5,275 nt of DNA from UBA6115 sp964534515 (GTDB lineage: Bacteria > Bacillota > Clostridia > Christensenellales > Aristaeellaceae). The DNA is taken from contig CAZHPW010000114.1 of assembly GCA_964534515.1 (NCBI GenBank), positions 1 to 5,275 of the forward strand. The letters run 5' to 3'. Position numbers and translations under genes: made by a program. Numbering within the stretch: the stretch's first letter is position 1; the number at the start of each line of letters is the position of its first letter. Shown here piece by piece: positions 1-5,268 of this stretch. Below the pieces are notes generated by a model. That model was not told where the DNA came from. It was given only the letters and a program-made list of their open reading frames with translations, and ran no database searches.

Positions 1-391
1 TGATTTCCTGGGCGGCGACGCGCTCAGGGTTGATGACATAGTCCACCAGCAATTCCCGCATTAGGAAGGAAAGGGACTTGTTGTACTCGGGGTCGCGGAT
101 GCGCGCAATGGCGTAGCCGGTGCCCAGGCGCTTGGCGGTGAGGCAGGCGAGCATGTTGATTTCATCGCTTACCGTGACCGCAATGATGATATCGGCTTTT
201 TGCGCGCCGGCTTCCATCAGCGTGTCCACGTTGACGCCGTTGCCTTTGACCATCATGGCATCCAGGGTGTCCTGGCTACGCAGCAGCGCCGCCTCGTTGC
301 GGTCAACAACGGTGACCTCATGCTCCTCCGCGATTAAATGCTCCGCGATGGTGTGGCCGACCTTGCCGTCCCCGATGATGATAATGCGCAT
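1..391 (-). CDS. trkA: TrkA-type potassium uptake regulator, N-terminal part (partial)
   Basis: This is the first 130 codons of a cytoplasmic NAD-binding RCK protein that gates a TrkH/KtrB-type K+ channel; the gene continues beyond base 1. Seen: residues 2-12 form a beta strand followed by GDGKVG (GxGxxG dinucleotide-binding loop, 7-12). An acidic residue ends the second strand (VVD, D30), as expected for NAD(H) ribose binding. AVTVSDEINML (71-81) and ARIRDPEY (96-103) are characteristic TrkA signatures. The ATG at 391-389 follows GGAGGG (396-401, minus strand) at a short 4-nt gap. Full TrkA has about 450 residues with two RCK units, whereas KtrA/KtrC has about 220. The motifs fit TrkA better, but the missing C-terminus prevents certainty. 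It lies downstream of the glycosylase gene on the same strand, 81 bp away, with its own promoter, so co-transcription is possible but not required. A trkH gene would be expected beyond the left edge. Confidence 0.9.
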   Translation of the reverse strand, partial: MRIIIIGDGKVGHTIAEHLIAEEHEVTVVDRNEAALLRSQDTLDAMMVKGNGVNVDTLMEAGAQKADIIIAVTVSDEINMLACLTAKRLGTGYAIARIRDPEYNKSLSFLMRELLVDYVINPERVAAQEI

Positions 392-422
392 AAATCCCTC
401 CAGAAATGGTATGACGCCCGCC

Positions 423-451
423 ATTATACTCCTTCAGCCGGGCCTTGGGAA
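423..451 (-). promoter_or_regulatory. Predicted sigma-A promoter of trkA
   Basis: Read on the minus strand, a perfect TATAAT -10 box (428-423) is preceded 17 bp upstream by TTCCCA (451-446), a 4/6 match to TTGACA. Transcription would start near 416, giving a leader of about 25 nt that contains the GGAGGG ribosome binding site. It lies wholly in the 81-bp gap between the glycosylase stop codon and the trkA start. Confidence 0.6.
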
Positions 452-472
452 GAAAAGGCAAAGAGCGAAACT

Positions 473-1645
473 TTATAGGGTGACCTCCAGGACGCAGCCA
501 TTGTGGGCCGCCAGCTTGGCAAGCGCCTTTAAAACCGCCTTCTTGGATTGGACGCCGGGGCGATGCCCCTCCTCCCACCATATATTTCTAACAAACAGCC
601 TACCCGCCTTGCGGTCGCAGACCGGCTCTACCCGGCCGATGAAGGCGTCCTTGTACAGGATGGGCAGGACATAGGCGCCGTAGACGCGCTTTTGCGGCGG
701 GGTATAGATTTCCCAGGTGTAGCGGAAGTCAAAAAGCGCCTCAGTCAACTTGCGGTCCCAAAGCAGGCTGTCCAGGGGCGCGATAAGCTCACACCGGCTG
801 CCGGTGTCCCCGCTTTGCAGGGAGGCTTCCAGCTCCGCCTCGTCTTCTTTTAATAAGTAGAGCGTTTCCTTGACGCCGGTGACAGACAGAGGAATGAGTT
901 CGCCACGATTTAGGCATAACTCAAAAGCGGCCTTCCTGATGCCGGCGTCCCAGAGCAGGGTGCCCAGCCAGGCGGAGGACGCCTTGCCCCACAGGAGGGA
1001 CAGCGCGCGCACGCGGCGGCGCAGGTGCCAGGCGGCGTGCTCCAGGTCGTCCGGGTGGGGCTCTTCAGCCATAAACAAGTCCCGGCCCAGCAGGTTTTCC
1101 GCCAGGTCATAGGTCTTGATAACTCCCTTCTTGCTGTGGATGAGCAGGTTTCCTTCGTAATACAGCTGCTCCAGCGTGGCGCGGGCCAGGCTGGTGCCGG
1201 CGGACCAAAAGCCGATGATTTTGCCATCAAGCGGCAGGGAATTTGCGGACTGCGGGCCATTTTCGCGGATATAGGAAAGCGTGTCCATTCGGGAGGCGGC
1301 CACACCCTCCTGCCGAATGCCGTAATCCGAGACCCGCTCGCGGTTGCGCTTCAAGTAAGGCCAGTCTTCCTTTAGAAAGATTGCCAGGTTCTTATCAAAA
1401 TGGTCAACCAGGGCGCGCTCTTCATACAAAAGCCGGTCGCTCTGCGCCTTGTTATAACCCTTGACCCGGGAGAGCCAAGTAATTTCCGGGCTGATGCCGC
1501 AGACATTGACCGGGTCAAACTGCACGCAGCCCGCCTGCGCGGTGAAGGCCTTCACACCTTCCTTGCCTGTAAAACGGTGCGCGCCCATCAAGCCCTGGTG
1601 GCGCAGGATGAACCTGCGGGCTTCCTGTTTGGAGATGGTTCTCAT
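473..1645 (-). CDS. YcaQ/AlkX-like DNA glycosylase (HTH_42 winged-helix family)
   Basis: A complete 390-aa protein of the HTH_42 family (formerly DUF1006). These are monofunctional DNA glycosylases built of winged-helix units; characterised members unhook interstrand crosslinks or excise bulky N-alkylated bases. Seen: VQFDPV (41-46) holds the Q-phi-D signature (Q42, D44), which by family knowledge marks YcaQ/AlkX-type members, versus Q-phi-Q in AlkZ types. Further family-like blocks are FWSAG...LEQLYYEGNL (146-167), PLDSLLWDR (290-298), and TWEIYTPPQKR plus YGAYVLPIL (310-330), followed by an IGRVEP...DR segment (336-345). Its length is close to E. coli YcaQ (about 410). The start ATG (1645-1643) has AAAGGA (1658-1653) 7 nt upstream. 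It is transcribed divergently from the neighbouring operon, from a promoter in the shared 125-bp gap. Family membership is near certain. Actual lesion specificity cannot be read from sequence. I withhold a symbol because paralogous subgroups exist. Confidence 0.9.
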   Translation of the reverse strand: MRTISKQEARRFILRHQGLMGAHRFTGKEGVKAFTAQAGCVQFDPVNVCGISPEITWLSRVKGYNKAQSDRLLYEERALVDHFDKNLAIFLKEDWPYLKRNRERVSDYGIRQEGVAASRMDTLSYIRENGPQSANSLPLDGKIIGFWSAGTSLARATLEQLYYEGNLLIHSKKGVIKTYDLAENLLGRDLFMAEEPHPDDLEHAAWHLRRRVRALSLLWGKASSAWLGTLLWDAGIRKAAFELCLNRGELIPLSVTGVKETLYLLKEDEAELEASLQSGDTGSRCELIAPLDSLLWDRKLTEALFDFRYTWEIYTPPQKRVYGAYVLPILYKDAFIGRVEPVCDRKAGRLFVRNIWWEEGHRPGVQSKKAVLKALAKLAAHNGCVLEVTL

Positions 1646-1665
1646 GGAAACATCCTTTCATGGTA

Positions 1666-1700
1666 AAACCTGTACAAATTGTATCATAATTCACAGGTTT
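1666..1700. repeat. 8-bp perfect inverted repeat, possible operator
   Basis: AAACCTGT (1666-1673) and ACAGGTTT (1693-1700) are exact reverse complements separated by 19 bp, so arm centres are 27 bp apart. One arm covers the predicted start point of the leftward promoter and the other lies in its -35/-10 spacer. Because transcription would begin at about the left arm, the repeat cannot form an RNA hairpin in that transcript, so any role would be at DNA level. No known operator consensus is recognised; a chance occurrence is possible in this AT-rich gap. Confidence 0.4.
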
Positions 1701-1707
1701 GGGACAA
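1678..1707 (-). promoter_or_regulatory. Predicted extended -10 promoter of the glycosylase gene
   Basis: On the minus strand, TTGTCC (1707-1702) is followed after 18 bp by TACAAT (1683-1678), with TG one base upstream of the -10 box (extended -10, TGATACAAT). Transcription would start near 1671, about 26 bases ahead of the start codon. An inverted repeat (arms 1666-1673 and 1693-1700) brackets the -10 box. Confidence 0.6.
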
Positions 1708-1712
1708 AATCA

Positions 1713-1741
1713 TTGTTATTTCTTCCAAGGGGGGCTATAAT
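1713..1741 (+). promoter_or_regulatory. Predicted sigma-A promoter of the receiver-like/SPFH operon
   Basis: TTGTTA (1713-1718) and a perfect TATAAT (1736-1741) are separated by the optimal 17 bp. Transcription would start near 1748, leaving a leader of about 23 nt that holds AAGGAGG at 1759-1765. Its -35 box is only 5 bp from the -35 box of the divergent glycosylase promoter. Confidence 0.75.
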
Positions 1742-1770
1742 GAAACACGCGCAAGCGCAAGGAGGATTGA

Positions 1771-2577
1771 ATGTACAAATTACTGCTCGTAACTGACCGG
1801 GAGGATGTCAGGGAAGCGTTCACCGGGATTCAGGATATGAACAGGCTGATGTTCGACCCGGTTGCCCTGGCCGGCAGTGTCCAGGAGGCCAAGGCCTACC
1901 TCAAAAGACCCGGTGCTGATGCCATCGCCATTGATTTGGAACACGAGGACGAAAGCCCGCTTCACACCCTCATGGCGGAAGAATACCCCTACATGCCCAT
2001 CATGCGCACCCACAGGCGCGGAGACGGCCTGCGCAATGAACTGGGCATGCTGCGCGAGGTGCTGGACCAGTTGCTGGGCGATTTCAGCGATTATGAGTCC
2101 ACCCCGCCCATGACCTTGGCCAGGCTGCAAAGCGAGGCCCTGCACAAGCTGCTGGAGGAGCGCATCGCGTCCCGCAATGAGCTTCAAAGCCGTCTGTTGC
2201 TGGCACGTTCCACCATCAACACAAAAAGGCCCAGCCTGCTGTTTGAGTTTGAGCTGCCCGACGGCCTCAACTTCCTGGAAAACCGCTGGAGCCACGGCTT
2301 TGAGCGGCTGGATTTGGCGCTGAAGACCAACTTCTTTGGCCAGATTCCGGGCCCCTTGCAATACACCTCCGCCCTCTTATCCCCCATGCGGCTTCGGGTA
2401 CTGGCCTGCACGGCTGAGGACGTGACGGACAAACAGCTGGATGTTCTCTCCGCCCACGCCCAGCAATTGGTTTTGGGCACAGCGGCACAGGTTAAAATCT
2501 ATATGGACCTGGATTTGGTCTGCACGCAGTTCCGCGTGCTCCCCAAACTGGAGGCCTTTATCCCCCAAAGCGAGTAA
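1771..2577 (+). CDS. Hypothetical protein with degenerate receiver-like N-terminal domain
   Basis: A 268-aa protein, not recognised as a named family. Residues 1 to about 105 resemble a CheY-type receiver: LLLVTDREDVREAF (4-17) matches the first strand and helix, with D9 in the acidic-pocket region. DAIAIDLE (50-57) matches the third strand, with D55 where the phosphorylated Asp normally sits. The following GMP/DMP loop is replaced by EHEDES. The MPIM strand (75-78) is followed by T80 without an obvious Ser/Thr switch context, and no clear conserved Lys follows, so phosphorylation is doubtful. About 115-150 is predicted helical, rich in Leu, Glu and Arg. Residues 155-268 alternate strands and helices (FEFELPD, QVKIYMDLDL), an apparent separate alpha/beta domain I cannot assign. 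No membrane segment, signal peptide or HTH is evident. The start has AAGGAGG (1759-1765) 5 nt upstream. It is the first gene of a probable operon with the SPFH protein, so a cytoplasmic regulatory or scaffold role is plausible but inferred. Confidence 0.75.
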   Translation: MYKLLLVTDREDVREAFTGIQDMNRLMFDPVALAGSVQEAKAYLKRPGADAIAIDLEHEDESPLHTLMAEEYPYMPIMRTHRRGDGLRNELGMLREVLDQLLGDFSDYESTPPMTLARLQSEALHKLLEERIASRNELQSRLLLARSTINTKRPSLLFEFELPDGLNFLENRWSHGFERLDLALKTNFFGQIPGPLQYTSALLSPMRLRVLACTAEDVTDKQLDVLSAHAQQLVLGTAAQVKIYMDLDLVCTQFRVLPKLEAFIPQSE

Positions 2578-2581
2578 CCTT

Positions 2582-2599
2582 CGGCCCGGCGGCCGTTTT
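2582..2599 (+). terminator. Short GC hairpin with T4 tract, possible partial terminator or attenuator
   Basis: CGGCC (2582-2586) pairs with GGCCG (2591-2595) around a 4-base loop and is followed by TTTT (2596-2599). It begins 5 bases after the stop codon of the receiver-like gene and ends 32 bases before the SPFH start. The short stem and T-run suggest at most partial termination. It may instead adjust transcript ratios or protect an RNA 3' end within the operon. No convincing promoter is seen in the remaining gap, so full termination would leave the SPFH gene without one. Confidence 0.35.
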
Positions 2600-2616
2600 G
2601 GCACACACCCAAATTG

Positions 2617-2623
2617 AAGGAGG
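2617..2623 (+). promoter_or_regulatory. Ribosome binding site that fixes the SPFH start
   Basis: AAGGAGG lies 8 bases before the ATG at 2632. An in-frame TTG at 2614 would place this motif inside the coding region and has no binding site of its own, so ATG 2632 is preferred. Confidence 0.85.
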
Positions 2624-2631
2624 AAACCCAG

Positions 2632-3675
2632 ATGAGTTTTTTCAAGAAAATCATTAACAGCCAGCTGATCGACGTCATTGAATGGACCGATTCCAGCTCC
2701 AACACCATGGTCTACCGCTATGACAACATGGGCAAAGAGATCATGATGGGCGCGCAGCTGACGGTGCGTGAGAGCCAGGTGGCCGTTTTTGTCAACGAAG
2801 GCAAAATCGCCGACGTCTTCCAGCCCGGCCGCTATGAGCTGTCCACCCAGAACATGCCCATCATGACGGCGCTGAAGTCCTGGAAGTACGGCTTCAACTC
2901 CCCCTTCAAGGCGGAAGTGTATTTCGTCACCACCAAGCAGTTCCTGGACCTGAAGTGGGGCACCAGCAACCCGGTGATGATGCGCGACAAGGAATTTGGC
3001 ATGGTGCGCCTGCGCGCCTTTGGCATCTACTCCTTCCGCGTGGCGGACCCGGTTGTCTTCCTAAAGGAAGTCTTTGGCACTACGGAACTGATGACGGTTG
3101 AAGGCGTGGAAGGCCAGATTAAGCGCACGGTCGTGTCGGCGCTGTCTGACATCATCGCCCAGAGCAACATCGCCGCCCTGGACCTGGCCGCCAATTATGA
3201 CGAACTGGGCCAGTTCGCGCTCAACGCCCTGCAGCCCCGCTTCGCCCAGTTGGGTCTGAAGATGGAAAGCTTTGTGATTGAGAACATCTCCCTTCCCCAG
3301 GAAGTGGAAGCGGCCATGGACAAGCGCACCAGCATGGGCGTAGTGGGCGATTTGAACCGCTACACCCAGTTCCAGGCGGCGGAAGCCATGCGCGACGCGG
3401 CCCAGAACGAGGGCGGCGCGGCCGGCATGGGCGCGGGCCTGGGCGCCGGGATGGCGATGGGCCAGATGATGCAAAACTCCTTCCAGGGCCAACAGGCCCA
3501 ACAGGCCACCCCGGTAAGCCAGGTTGCCTGCGTCAACTGCGGCGCGTCCATCGCGGCCTCCAGCAAGTTCTGCCCCGAATGCGGCGCCGGGCAAAATAAG
3601 GTCAACTGCGTTGACTGCGGCAAGCCACTGGCCGCCGGCGCCAAGTTCTGCCCCGAGTGCGGCGCGAAGCAGTAA
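2632..3675 (+). CDS. SPFH-domain protein with two C-terminal zinc ribbons (YdjI-like)
   Basis: A 347-aa protein. Residues about 1-235 match the bacterial SPFH (stomatin/prohibitin/flotillin/HflK) branch typified by B. subtilis YdjI and annotated in some databases as virion-core-like. It opens with FFKKIINSQLIDVIEW and continues with LTVRESQVAVFVNEGKIADVFQPGRYEL (43-70), YFVTTKQFLDLKWGT (97-111), RLRAFGIYSFRV (127-137) and MESFVIENISLPQEVEAAMDKR (211-232). A Gly/Ala/Met-rich stretch (261-280) and a Gln-rich stretch (281-292) form a flexible linker. Two tandem zinc ribbons follow: C300/C303/C314/C317 and C326/C329/C340/C343. There is no N-terminal membrane helix, unlike classical flotillins, so membrane association would be peripheral. 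B. subtilis YdjI is known to help link a PspA-family protein to the membrane; a similar stress role here is inference, as no pspA is in the window. It is the second gene of the operon, and its stop codon overlaps the next gene's ribosome binding site. Confidence 0.92.
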   Translation: MSFFKKIINSQLIDVIEWTDSSSNTMVYRYDNMGKEIMMGAQLTVRESQVAVFVNEGKIADVFQPGRYELSTQNMPIMTALKSWKYGFNSPFKAEVYFVTTKQFLDLKWGTSNPVMMRDKEFGMVRLRAFGIYSFRVADPVVFLKEVFGTTELMTVEGVEGQIKRTVVSALSDIIAQSNIAALDLAANYDELGQFALNALQPRFAQLGLKMESFVIENISLPQEVEAAMDKRTSMGVVGDLNRYTQFQAAEAMRDAAQNEGGAAGMGAGLGAGMAMGQMMQNSFQGQQAQQATPVSQVACVNCGASIAASSKFCPECGAGQNKVNCVDCGKPLAAGAKFCPECGAKQ

Positions 3676-3684
3676 GGAGACAAG

Positions 3685-4008
3685 ATGAGACCGAAGTTTA
3701 AAGGATTCCGCTTTGTCGGCGGCTATTGGGTGCCCTATCAGGAAGCCGCGGAATGGTCCCGCAGGGTCAAGCGCAGCCGCAAAGCCGCGATGGACGCGAT
3801 GGCGACCTATTGCCCCTATGTTATCTCCCAGTGGAAGGGCAGCGAGGACGGCGAAGCCGTGTGCGGCCTTGACAGCAAGGGCGACCTGGTCAGCGTGATT
3901 CACCTGGATGTGGACGGCGTGGACCTGATTGAGCAGGGCATCAAAGACGGCAACCTGGCCGAGGTGCTCCGCGACAGCAACGAAGCGGACTGCAAAGAGG
4001 AAGACTAA
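3685..4008 (+). CDS. Small hypothetical protein downstream of the SPFH gene
   Basis: A 107-aa protein I do not recognise. The N-terminal part is aromatic and basic (FKGFRFVGGYWVPY, 5-18, then RRVKRSRK, 26-33). The middle contains TYCPYVISQW (41-50). Residues 56-90 look like a small beta-rich segment followed by an amphipathic helix (VSVIHLDVDGVDLIEQGI). The tail is acidic (DSNEADCKEED, 97-107). There are three scattered Cys (43, 60, 103), not in a metal-binding pattern, and no signal peptide or membrane helix. AAGGAGA (3674-3680) overlaps the SPFH stop codon and lies 4 bases before the ATG, which implies translational coupling with the SPFH gene. Codon use resembles its neighbours and a strong terminator follows, so the gene is very likely real and the last of its operon. 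A partner or adaptor of the SPFH protein is a guess based only on position. Confidence 0.8.
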   Translation: MRPKFKGFRFVGGYWVPYQEAAEWSRRVKRSRKAAMDAMATYCPYVISQWKGSEDGEAVCGLDSKGDLVSVIHLDVDGVDLIEQGIKDGNLAEVLRDSNEADCKEED

Positions 4009-4020
4009 CCCTCAATTATC

Positions 4021-4043
4021 AGCCACTTTCGGGTGGCTTTTTT
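4021..4043 (+). terminator. Intrinsic terminator of the SPFH operon
   Basis: AGCCAC (4021-4026) pairs perfectly with GTGGCT (4033-4038) around a 6-base loop, and a run of six T (4038-4043) follows directly. It starts 12 bases after the stop codon of the 107-aa gene. The shape is classic rho-independent, and it separates the operon from the threonine aldolase gene. Confidence 0.85.
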
Positions 4044-4098
4044 GATGAGAAAACACAGCGGAAATCCCTCGCGGCTCCTGTGTGGACAGCGCGCTTCG

Positions 4099-4107
4099 TG
4101 CTATAAT
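4099..4107 (+). promoter_or_regulatory. Predicted extended -10 promoter of the threonine aldolase gene
   Basis: A perfect TATAAT (4102-4107) is preceded by TG one base upstream (TGCTATAAT, extended -10). No good -35 box is found at 16-18 bp; the nearest TGGACA (4083-4088) is only 13 bp away. The extended -10 probably compensates. Transcription would start near 4114, about 28 bases before the start codon. Confidence 0.6.
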
Positions 4108-4141
4108 TTGACAATCACAGGATGAGATAAAGGAGAGCGTC

Positions 4142-5167
4142 ATGATTGATTTGCGCAGCGATACCGTCACCCACCCCACGCAGAAAATGCGGCAGGCGAT
4201 GCTGAGCGCCCCGGTGGGCGATGATGTCTACGGGGATGACCCCACCGTCAATGAGTTGGAAGCCCTGGCCGCCCGTGTCACCGGCAAGGAAGCCGCGCTG
4301 TTTGTGGCCTCCGGCACCATGGGCAACCAATTGGCCATCATGTCCCACACCAGGGTGGGTGAGGAAATCATCACCGGCAAAATGAGCCACATCATCCAGC
4401 ACGAGGCCGGTGCCTATGCCAGGCTGTCCGGCGTGAGCGCGATGATGGTGGACACGGCCAAAAACGGCTGTATCACGGCGGAGGACGTCAGGGACAACAT
4501 CAGGGCCAAGGACATCCATCACCCGGTAACGACCCTCTTGTGCCTGGAAAACCCGATGAGTGACGGCACGGTGGTGCTGCTTGAAAAAATCAAGGAGGCG
4601 GCGGACGCCGCGCATGCGGCCGGCCTTATGGTACACATGGATGGCGCTCGGCTGTTTAATGCGGCGGCGAAGCTTGATAAAGAGGCGGCCGAGGTGGTCA
4701 GGGAGGTGGACTCCGTCATGTTCTGCCTATCCAAAGGCCTGTGCGCGCCGATTGGCTCCATGCTCTGCGGCAGCCGGGACTTTATAGAAAAAGCCAGGCG
4801 CAACCGCAAGGTCTTGGGCGGCGGGATGCGCCAAGCCGGCGTGCTGGCCGCCTGCGGCATCATCGCCATTAAGGAGATGAGCCTCAGGCTGAAGGAAGAC
4901 CACGACAACGCCCAGTATTTCGCCAGGATGCTGGCTGACTTCCCCCATGTCGCCATCGGTTTTGACAGCGTGCAGACCAGCATGGTCTGGGCGCAGGTTA
5001 CCAAGCCCGGCTTTGATGATGAGGACTTTGTCGCTTACCTCAAGGAGCGCGGCGTGCTCATCAACGGCGACCCCGGTCTGTACTACCGATTTGTCACCCA
5101 CCACGATGTGAGCAAAGAGGATTTGGAGAGCGCGGCCAACCTGATTGGCACCTACCTGGCCGGGTAA
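4142..5167 (+). CDS. ltaE: Low-specificity L-threonine aldolase
   Basis: A 341-aa PLP-dependent fold-type I enzyme, the usual family length, that cleaves L-threonine or L-allo-threonine to glycine and acetaldehyde in the cytoplasm. Seen: MIDLRSDTVT opens the protein and PVGDDVYGDDPTVNELE follows (24-40). SGTMGNQ (57-63) is in the PLP phosphate region. H83 and H126 sit where E. coli LtaE has its active-site histidines. MDGARLFNA (166-174) carries the PLP-nitrogen Asp D167 and R170. CLSKGLCAPIGS (195-206) supplies the Schiff-base Lys K198. GGGMRQ (226-231) and YRFVTHHDVS (315-324) carry the conserved arginines R230 and R316. One oddity is that the usual ENTHN/ENAHSN loop reads ENPMSD (136-141), so its His is a Met. 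The start has AAAGGAGA (4129-4136) 5 bases upstream. The gene stands alone between the upstream terminator and a new promoter downstream. Stereopreference between threonine and allo-threonine cannot be told from sequence. Confidence 0.93.
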   Translation: MIDLRSDTVTHPTQKMRQAMLSAPVGDDVYGDDPTVNELEALAARVTGKEAALFVASGTMGNQLAIMSHTRVGEEIITGKMSHIIQHEAGAYARLSGVSAMMVDTAKNGCITAEDVRDNIRAKDIHHPVTTLLCLENPMSDGTVVLLEKIKEAADAAHAAGLMVHMDGARLFNAAAKLDKEAAEVVREVDSVMFCLSKGLCAPIGSMLCGSRDFIEKARRNRKVLGGGMRQAGVLAACGIIAIKEMSLRLKEDHDNAQYFARMLADFPHVAIGFDSVQTSMVWAQVTKPGFDDEDFVAYLKERGVLINGDPGLYYRFVTHHDVSKEDLESAANLIGTYLAG

Positions 5168-5190
5168 ATAAGCCCCGACAAAACTCATAC

Positions 5191-5219
5191 TTGCATTTCA
5201 CGCAGGGGCGTGCTAATAT
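5191..5219 (+). promoter_or_regulatory. Predicted strong promoter for a gene beyond the right edge
   Basis: TTGCAT (5191-5196) and TAATAT (5214-5219) are 17 bp apart, with TG one base upstream of the -10 box (TGCTAATAT). Transcription would start near 5226. The spacer itself holds the inverted repeat CACGC-AGGG-GCGTG (5199-5212). The transcribed gene begins outside the window. Confidence 0.65.
5199..5212. repeat. Inverted repeat within promoter spacer
   Basis: CACGC (5199-5203) and GCGTG (5208-5212) are exact inverted copies separated by AGGG. They occupy almost the whole -35/-10 spacer of the promoter at 5191-5219. This could be an operator. Read as RNA from ltaE it is a 5-bp GC hairpin followed by a T-rich stretch lacking a clean T-run, so it could also be a weak terminator for ltaE. 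Confidence 0.35.
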
Positions 5220-5231
5220 TTCTTTTGCGGC

Positions 5232-5268
5232 TCATGGTTGCGCGCCATGAATCCGAAGATTAAGGCGC
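5232..5268 (+). other. Leader region with two alternative hairpins (truncated)
   Basis: Just after the predicted start point, TCATGG (5232-5237) pairs with CCATGA (5245-5250). Alternatively GCGCC (5242-5246) pairs with GGCGC (5264-5268), with an inner AATC/GATT stem (5250-5253 with 5258-5261) capped by CGAA. The two folds share bases 5242-5250 and cannot coexist. GTGAGG (5270-5275), a possible ribosome binding site, follows immediately. The window ends before any start codon is seen. Confidence 0.3.

Noticed and set aside
120..674. A 184-codon plus-strand open frame across trkA and the end of the glycosylase gene
   Set aside because: It is antisense to two recognised proteins and spans their intergenic promoter, with Ser/Thr-rich shadow composition.
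1780..2361. A 193-codon minus-strand open frame inside the receiver-like gene
   Set aside because: It is Gln/Ala/Val-rich with no family resemblance, and lies opposite a gene that has a strong promoter and ribosome binding site.
2614..2631. TTG at 2614 as an earlier start for the SPFH gene
   Set aside because: The AAGGAGG at 2617-2623 would fall inside the coding region, whereas it is ideally placed for ATG 2632. Family proteins start with an FFKK-like sequence directly after Met.
3061..3903. A 280-codon open frame on the minus strand across the SPFH gene and the 107-aa gene
   Set aside because: It is antisense to two well-supported genes, has low-complexity Ala/Gly/His-rich composition typical of a GC-rich shadow frame, and starts without a ribosome binding site.
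4083..4107. TGGACA (4083-4088) as the -35 box for ltaE
   Set aside because: The 13-bp spacing to TATAAT is too short for sigma-A; the extended -10 explains the promoter better.
4115..4636. A 173-codon minus-strand open frame opposite the 5' half of ltaE
   Set aside because: The opposite strand encodes an unmistakable threonine aldolase. The His/Gly/Val-rich translation is a codon-bias shadow.
5172..5209. GCCCC (5172-5176) and GGGGC (5205-5209) as the ltaE terminator
   Set aside because: A 28-base loop with a 5-bp stem and no T-run directly after is not a convincing intrinsic terminator.
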